From the NCBI GenBank assembly GCA_003133205.1, contig PKWK01000350.1, forward strand, positions 1-19,025: a DNA stretch of 19,025 nucleotides, written 5' to 3'. Source of the DNA: Granulicella sp. Its GTDB lineage: Bacteria > Acidobacteriota > Terriglobia > Terriglobales > Acidobacteriaceae. The notes below the pieces were generated by a model. That model was not told the DNA's origin and made no database searches. It saw only the letters and a program-made list of their open reading frames with translations. How positions within the stretch are numbered: position 1 is the first letter of the stretch; every line of letters starts with the position of its first letter. Shown piece after piece: positions 14,012 to 19,025 of the stretch. Made by a program: the position numbers and the translations under genes.

Positions 14012-15820
14012 CTAGTAGCTGCGCTGGTACATGCGCGAGATGCGGTCGTGCCAGGTCAGGCGGTCCTCGTCGAGCGCGGCCCACAGGAAGCCCAGGCCCA
14101 GCGGGCACGCCGAGAGCAGCATCGCGAGGCCGCGTCGCCGGATCGCCCGGCGCGTGGGGTTCTCGTCGTCGAACGTGCATAGCGCAATGCGCGCGCAGCG
14201 CATCCCCGGAGTGGCCTCGGAGAACCAGAAGAAGAGCACCTGGTAGAGCAGAACCAGGAACGCGACCGCGACCGCGCCGGTCACCGCAATCAGATTCAGC
14301 GGCAGTCCCGTCTGGCCCGCGAGCCACTTCGCCATCTGGCCCAGAATCACGTGCAGCGATGCGCCTGTTCGCCACGGGATGGAGCGGTCCGAGATCGCCA
14401 CAAAGGTGGCCGCAAACGCGAGCAATCCCACCAGCACAATCGCGCCATTGATTGCGGCGGCCATCGCGCGGCGTCCCATCGTGGCCACGTACAACTGCGG
14501 GACGGCGCGGCCGCGGGAGTCCGCGATGCTGTCCTCGGCGTCCGCTCCCAGCGCATGGCCGTAGGAGTCCGGCGCATAAGCGTGGTCGCCGTCGTCTGTC
14601 GTCTCCGCGGCCTCGGGCGGCGTGTCCAGCCAGATCGCGGTCCATTGCGGCGTGGAGGCGTTGTCGGATTCGGCAGCGGGACTGGTCGAAATCTGCGCCG
14701 GATCCACCTCGAAGATGCGCAACTGGCCGTCTCCCGGGGCGGCGGCTGCCTCATCGCGCAGCGGGCCTTCCGCATAGCGCGGGCGGGCCTTGCGCGACGC
14801 AATCAGTTGCCGGGGAAACTCAATCAGGTTTGCGGGCAGCGGCACCGGCGGCCCCGCGGGCTCCTCGAAGACCGGAGCCTGGCGGAACGCGATCTCTTCA
14901 TCGAGCGCCCTCGCTTCGGCCTCGTTCCGCTCTTCGTAATGGTTCGCGCGCCCGGCAATAGCACCGCGTCGCGATGCCCCGAGATAAACATGCGCGGCGC
15001 TGGCAGCGTCTTCGTACAGCCGCACCGTCAGTCCGGCGGGAGCCTGGAGGCTTGCGCTTGCAGGGGCTACGGCTTCATAGGCCGCCGAGAGCCACGTCTT
15101 GCTTAAGGGCACGCGTTCACCCGTGCCATAGACCCGTTGCTTGCGATGGGGCTGGTAGCCCGGGGTTTCAACCCCGGGTCTCCCCTGAGGTACTCTTTCC
15201 CGCGGGGTGCCGGCTCTTTCCGAAGTTCGTACAGCCGACGCTTCCGCAAGAGCTTCTCCAGGCCCCAGATCCGGCCACAGATCGAGCGCAACCCCGCCGC
15301 CCTCTTGAGATTCGCAGTGAAGCGCGTCCGCGCCGCCGTTGGGGACATTCTCGCGGACCGCAAGGTCCATCGCAGCTTCGTCAAACTCATCCAGCAGTCT
15401 CTGCTGCGCCACCACCACTGCCTGCGCGTTCAGCGCGGCAACTTCGGCTGCGGCGTGCGCCTGCTGGATGGCCCGTTCGGCCTCGGCGGCGAGAAAGGCG
15501 CGATAGCTGGGGGTGTGGGCGTAGCGCTCGGCGACCGCGGCCGCGATGCGCGCGGATCGCGTCTTGGCAGGGCGAGGTGTCTCCGGCGAAAGGTCCAGTC
15601 TTGACTCTGTCTGAGCACCCGCACGACGCCTGCGGTGCGCGGCCAGGCGTTCGGCAACCTGCTGCCGCAGCGCGTCTGCCGATGCGACCCGCGTAGGCCC
15701 GGCGTCCGCAACATCGGGCCGGCCCGCGCCAGTTGCGGATTCACCGGCAACTTCGGCGACTACCGGGTCCTCGATTGTGTTAAGCAGTGCGGAGCCCATT
15801 TTGCTCAAACCCAAACTCAC
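14012..15820 (-). CDS. RDD-family membrane protein with long N-terminal extension
   Basis: 602 aa from GTG 15820; an ATG at 15799 (residue 8) is an alternative with GAG four bases before it. Only the last 150 residues are recognisable as an RDD domain: RR at 450-451 opening helix 1 (453-475), helix 2 (509-533), SEATPGMRCARIAL (534-547), helix 3 (563-581), and the closing WHDRISRMY (590-598). The function of RDD proteins is mostly unknown; some are linked to ion transport. The first 450 residues are rich in Ala, Glu, Arg and Pro, with a helical stretch at about 85-155 and otherwise likely disorder, and no domain I can name. A palindrome is embedded in frame at residues 215-221 (GRPGVETPGY region). 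The gene converges on bamA and diverges from lptD. Confidence 0.85.
   Translation of the reverse strand: MSLGLSKMGSALLNTIEDPVVAEVAGESATGAGRPDVADAGPTRVASADALRQQVAERLAAHRRRRAGAQTESRLDLSPETPRPAKTRSARIAAAVAERYAHTPSYRAFLAAEAERAIQQAHAAAEVAALNAQAVVVAQQRLLDEFDEAAMDLAVRENVPNGGADALHCESQEGGGVALDLWPDLGPGEALAEASAVRTSERAGTPRERVPQGRPGVETPGYQPHRKQRVYGTGERVPLSKTWLSAAYEAVAPASASLQAPAGLTVRLYEDAASAAHVYLGASRRGAIAGRANHYEERNEAEARALDEEIAFRQAPVFEEPAGPPVPLPANLIEFPRQLIASRKARPRYAEGPLRDEAAAAPGDGQLRIFEVDPAQISTSPAAESDNASTPQWTAIWLDTPPEAAETTDDGDHAYAPDSYGHALGADAEDSIADSRGRAVPQLYVATMGRRAMAAAINGAIVLVGLLAFAATFVAISDRSIPWRTGASLHVILGQMAKWLAGQTGLPLNLIAVTGAVAVAFLVLLYQVLFFWFSEATPGMRCARIALCTFDDENPTRRAIRRRGLAMLLSACPLGLGFLWAALDEDRLTWHDRISRMYQRSY
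15159..15178. repeat. Palindrome embedded in the RDD coding region
   Basis: CCCGGGGTT (15159-15167) and AACCCCGGG (15170-15178) form a near-perfect palindrome with two central bases. Just beside it, 15181-15190 reads TCCCCTGAGG, another piece often seen with such units. On the coding strand it translates as part of GRPGVETPGYQP, in a low-complexity region of the RDD protein, where it leaves the frame open. Similar CCCGGGG..CCCCGGG units are, as far as I recall, scattered between genes in Acidobacteriota. Confidence 0.7.
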
Positions 15821-15840
15821 TTCCGTGAAATCGTCTAATG

Positions 15841-15952
15841 AGCAATCTCAGGGTTTAATTGCCCTTTGGTTGCTGTGTTCAGGGTGGCTTTTCCTTGAGG
15901 GAAAAGCCACTCCGGTTTCGTTGGCCCCGGGTACAGCAACCCTGAGATTGCT
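15841..15952. repeat. Nested inverted-repeat element between the RDD gene and lptD
   Basis: A 112-bp unit with perfect 15-bp outer arms, AGCAATCTCAGGGTT (15841-15855) and its complement (15938-15952). Inside is an 11-bp perfect hairpin, GTGGCTTTTCC (15884-15894) with GGAAAAGCCAC (15900-15910), five-base loop. A competing pair, GGTTGCTGT (15868-15876) with ACAGCAACC (15933-15941), overlaps the right arm, so two folds exclude each other. It has no transposase frame. It lies in the divergent intergenic region and is followed by the small palindrome ACCCT..AGGGT (15955-15967) next to the lptD start. Confidence 0.85.
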
Positions 15953-15974
15953 ATACCCTCAAAGGGTGGTGCGT

Positions 15975-18908
15975 GTGACAAAACTGAACGTCCGGCAGCC
16001 AGCGATCGAGCAGAGAACGGGTCCGTCTTCCGCGTTGCCGTGCCAATTCGCAGCGTCCGTCTCAGCGCTCTCAGGATCGCCTTGCCGGGATGCCGGTCGC
16101 CGGCGTGGCGGCCATTTTTCCGCGGCAAGAACTCTGTGGAGCATCTGCATCTTCATAAGTATCACGGGGCTCAGCGCAAATCGCGCGCATCTCGCGGCGC
16201 AACAGGTGACGACTGTGGCACCTCCGCCTGCAACGGCACAAACAGACGTCGCCGAACCCGCCGGTGCCGCCTCCGCTGCGCCTCAACCTCAGACTGCCTT
16301 GCCCGACGCGCCCGGCGCCGCGCAATATCCGGACGCCGAGCCCATCCCGCTGCCGGGTACGCCCGTCTCCATCGTGACCGGGCCCAACAGCGTCCAATCG
16401 CACGCGGGCACCGTCTTCACGCTCGACCGCGGGGCGTGCATAGATAAGGATGCCTTCCCGTCACTCTGCGGCGTGGTCATCACCTTCCGCGACCGCGTGC
16501 TCCGTGCCGACCACATCGAATACGACACCGACAGCGGCGACGTCACCATGACCGGCCACGTCGTCGTAACCATCGCAGCGACCAACGAACACATCGAGGC
16601 CAGCCACGGGACGGTCAACGTGAACACCGAGACGGGCCGTTTCTACGATGTATCCGGCTCGGTGGGCCTGAAGTCGGCAACGGCGGCAGGCGGCGCTCCC
16701 TCCACCCCCCAGCGCGCGGTATACGCCAATGAGAACCCGTTCCTCTTCACCGGCAAGATGGTGGTCAAGACTGGCCCGCGCCAGTTCCAGATCTACGGCG
16801 GCACGTTTACCTCGTGCCAGTTGCCGCGTCCCGACTGGCTCCTGTCCGGCGCGGAGTTCAGCGTGGATGGAGACAAGGCGCACGCGACCAACAGCGTCTT
16901 CCACATCCTGAGCCTGCCGCTGCTGTGGCTGCCCTACGTCACCCATCCGGTCGACACCAGCAATCGCCAAACCGGGATTCTGATTCCCGAGATCGGCTTC
17001 AACTCCGCCGCCAAGGGAGACACCATCGGCGAGCAGCTCTACTGGGTCATCAACCGCAGCACCGACCTCACCGTGGGCTCCATCTACTATTCGGCGCGCG
17101 GCTATGAGCAGACCGCCAGCTTCCGCTACCGCGGCCTCGGGCAGGACTTCGTCAAGGCGCATTACAGTGGGCTGCAGGATCGCGGCTACTTTCCCGGCGG
17201 AGGCCCGGTCTACGTCAACCAGAGCGGCACCGACCTCCTCTTCTCAGCGCGGCACGATCTCATCGCCGAGGACAACTCTGTCCCCGCCGAGGGGCCCCCC
17301 ATCCGCACCGCGCCGGTCCAGGCCCGGATGGTCGCCGACGTGGAGTACCTCAGTTCGTTCCTCTACCGCGAAGCCTTCTCCTCAAACTTCAACCAGGCGG
17401 TGTCGAGCGACGTCGTCTCCACCGTCTACGCCACGCGAGAGTGGGACGGCATGGCCGCATCGCTGGAAGGCGACCGGTACCAGGGTGAGAAGCGGGTCGC
17501 GACCACCCTCCCGCTGCAAGCCGAGGAGCAGGTGCACATCTTTCACGCGCCGGCACTGGAGCTTGCCGCAGCCGACCATGCAATTGGATCAACCGGGCTC
17601 GAATGGAGCCTCGATAGCTCGCTGGCGGCGTTGAAGCGTTCGCAGCCGAACTTCGAGACCAGCGGCATGATCGAGCGCCTGGATCTGCATCCCGAGATTG
17701 CGTACCCGATGGGCGGGGCCGGATGGCGCGTCCGGCCCGCGCTCGCGGCCCGCGAGACCTTCTATAGTCGCAGCCGGTTCGCAGCCGAGCCGGGTGTGGC
17801 CGGGCCGCCGGTCGAGAGCACTACCCCGCTCAACCGCGCCAACGTCGAGCTGCAGTTCGACGTGCGTCCCCCGGTGCTGGAGCGGACCTTCGACTCGGGC
17901 TTCGTGAGGAACCTGCTCCGCCACGACGTCAAGCACACCATCGAGCCGGAGCTGGTCTACCGCTACGTCCACGGCATCGGGAACTTCGCCAACGTACTGC
18001 GCTTCGACTCGGTCGACATCGTTAGCGATACCAACGAACTGGAGTACGGAGTGACCCAGAGGCTGTTCCTTCGCCGCACCGGCAATCAGCCGTGCCGCGC
18101 GCCGGGGGCCACCGCGGACGCCACCGAGATTCTCGGGTCGGCCGGCAAGGATGCGGACGCCATCGAAGACCCCGGCCAGGCGGCGGGCCGCGTGGAATCC
18201 GCCGATCCGATCTGCGGAAGCCGCGAATGGATCAGTTGGCGCGTGGCGCAGAAGTACTTCTTCGATCCGAACTTCGGCGGCGCGGTCGTGACCAATGGCC
18301 CGCGCAGCATCCTCGAGACGACGCTCGATTTCTCCGGAATCTCCTTCCTCACCGGCCCGCGCAACATCTCGCCGCTGACCTCGCGCCTGCGCGTCCGAAC
18401 GTCGGAGAAGGCCGATGTGGAGTGGGACTTTGACTTCGACACCTGTTCCGCCCGCGTATCTCCCAGCTCAACCGCGTTCTCGCAGCCGTGCCAGAAGAAG
18501 TTCACGTCGAATAACGTCTTTGTGGACGTGCATCAGGGCGATCAGGCTCGCAGGCCCCTCTTCGGCGGAATCAGCTACGCCCGGCTCAACGCTCCGGCGC
18601 GCTCGTATGTGGACGGCGTTCTGTCGTCGGTGGCGAACTTCAACCAGATGCGCGTGCTGTTTGGTTTCGGCAAGTCGACCCGGGCAGGGCTGAGCGCGGC
18701 GGCGTACGCGGGCATCGATATCGACCTGGGCACCGTCCAGTACGGCGCTATCCAGACCTCGTACAACTGGAACTGTTGCGGCGTCAGCGTCGAGTACCGC
18801 AAGTACGAGCTGGGCACGGCGCGTAACGACAATGGCTACAAATTCAATTTCACGCTCGCCAACATCGGCAGCGCAGGGAACCTCCGCCACGCCGACCAGG
18901 TGTTTTAG
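15975..18908 (+). CDS. lptD: LptD, LPS-assembly outer membrane protein
   Basis: 977 aa from GTG 15975, chosen because AAAGGG lies eight bases upstream (15961-15966). The frame is open back to 15777, but that stretch runs through the inverted-repeat element and overlaps the divergent RDD gene. LptD, with LptE, is the outer-membrane gate that delivers lipopolysaccharide to the cell surface. A hydrophobic signal segment (TLWSICIFISITGLSA, about residues 50-65) follows an unusually long charged N-terminus, so the true start may be later. Then comes a Pro/Ala-rich linker, the OstA-type beta-jellyroll (about 150-290: LRADHIEYDTDSGDVTMTGHVVV, IYGGTFTSCQLPRPDW) and the barrel. Cysteines suited to the family's N-to-C disulfides are visible: Cys155, Cys165, Cys281 and the Cys934-Cys935 pair in NWNCCGVSVEYRKYELG. 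It ends in Phe. Confidence 0.94.
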   Translation: MTKLNVRQPAIEQRTGPSSALPCQFAASVSALSGSPCRDAGRRRGGHFSAARTLWSICIFISITGLSANRAHLAAQQVTTVAPPPATAQTDVAEPAGAASAAPQPQTALPDAPGAAQYPDAEPIPLPGTPVSIVTGPNSVQSHAGTVFTLDRGACIDKDAFPSLCGVVITFRDRVLRADHIEYDTDSGDVTMTGHVVVTIAATNEHIEASHGTVNVNTETGRFYDVSGSVGLKSATAAGGAPSTPQRAVYANENPFLFTGKMVVKTGPRQFQIYGGTFTSCQLPRPDWLLSGAEFSVDGDKAHATNSVFHILSLPLLWLPYVTHPVDTSNRQTGILIPEIGFNSAAKGDTIGEQLYWVINRSTDLTVGSIYYSARGYEQTASFRYRGLGQDFVKAHYSGLQDRGYFPGGGPVYVNQSGTDLLFSARHDLIAEDNSVPAEGPPIRTAPVQARMVADVEYLSSFLYREAFSSNFNQAVSSDVVSTVYATREWDGMAASLEGDRYQGEKRVATTLPLQAEEQVHIFHAPALELAAADHAIGSTGLEWSLDSSLAALKRSQPNFETSGMIERLDLHPEIAYPMGGAGWRVRPALAARETFYSRSRFAAEPGVAGPPVESTTPLNRANVELQFDVRPPVLERTFDSGFVRNLLRHDVKHTIEPELVYRYVHGIGNFANVLRFDSVDIVSDTNELEYGVTQRLFLRRTGNQPCRAPGATADATEILGSAGKDADAIEDPGQAAGRVESADPICGSREWISWRVAQKYFFDPNFGGAVVTNGPRSILETTLDFSGISFLTGPRNISPLTSRLRVRTSEKADVEWDFDFDTCSARVSPSSTAFSQPCQKKFTSNNVFVDVHQGDQARRPLFGGISYARLNAPARSYVDGVLSSVANFNQMRVLFGFGKSTRAGLSAAAYAGIDIDLGTVQYGAIQTSYNWNCCGVSVEYRKYELGTARNDNGYKFNFTLANIGSAGNLRHADQVF

Positions 18909-18923
18909 GGGCGTCCGGCTGAA

Positions 18924-19025
18924 AGCGAATCACAGAGGACACAGAGACACATAGAGAGCACAGAGAGTGAGTGGAGTGAGTTTGCCTGCGTTCTCTCTTT
19001 TCCTCTGTGTCCTCTGTGATTCGCT
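18924..19025. repeat. Long inverted repeat after lptD
   Basis: Perfect 23-bp arms at 18924-18946 and 19003-19025, with 56 bases between. The arms carry the CACAGAGGACACAGAG motif; the interior is purine-rich (CACAGAGAGTGAGTGGAGTGAG, degenerate). The right arm reaches the last base of the window, so the element may be longer. It begins 16 bases after the lptD stop. No T-tract is seen inside the window, so I call it a repeat rather than a terminator. Confidence 0.85.

Noticed and set aside
13552..14451. Plus-strand frame of 299 codons running across the end of bamA, the terminator and into the RDD gene
   Set aside because: It crosses a strong terminator and is Arg/Pro-rich without motifs; not a gene.

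Overview
The window looks like chromosomal DNA of an Acidobacteriota bacterium, most likely a Terriglobia-type member. The arguments are a protein of the VWFA-related Acidobacterial family, a long TonB-dependent receptor with an N-terminal carboxypeptidase-regulatory-like domain, Gram-negative outer-membrane assembly genes (BamA, LptD), high GC, and short stuttering repeat tracts and palindromes between genes. This assignment is inferred from gene content, not from a marker-gene search. No rRNA, tRNA, CRISPR array, phage gene or insertion sequence was recognised.

Layout. 1-927 (+): the end of kdpB and all of kdpC, part of the KdpFABC potassium pump; no kdpD follows. 952-2772 (-): a VWFA-related protein split by one in-frame amber codon into a 408-aa N-terminal part and a 195-codon remainder. 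2773-3082: a gene-free stretch with short repeats, hairpins and a likely intrinsic terminator for the next gene. 3083-5827 (-): a TonB-dependent receptor. 6035-6631 (+): ruvA, meeting tail-to-tail a small membrane protein of DUF3592 type (-). 7273-7779 (+): a one-domain asparaginase-like protein. 7843-10074 (+): a 743-aa molybdopterin oxidoreductase with no visible partner subunits. 10104-10819 (+): a RelE-type toxin / helix-turn-helix antitoxin pair whose toxin gene carries an in-frame ochre codon while the antitoxin is intact. 10913-13891 (+): bamA with a clear terminator. 14012-15820 (-): an RDD-family membrane protein with an unusually long, probably disordered N-terminal region. 15975-18908 (+): lptD, followed by a long perfect inverted repeat at the window end.

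Functional links. BamA inserts beta-barrels into the outer membrane; LptD, itself such a barrel, is the lipopolysaccharide exit gate, and the TonB receptor is another client barrel. RuvA, Kdp, the asparaginase-like protein and the oxidoreductase are otherwise unrelated housekeeping or metabolic genes. I did not find a convincing new multi-gene system. The most notable items are two genes each interrupted by a single nonsense codon in otherwise open frames, a palindrome embedded in frame in the RDD gene, a nested inverted-repeat element in the RDD/lptD divergent region, and the large inverted repeat after lptD.
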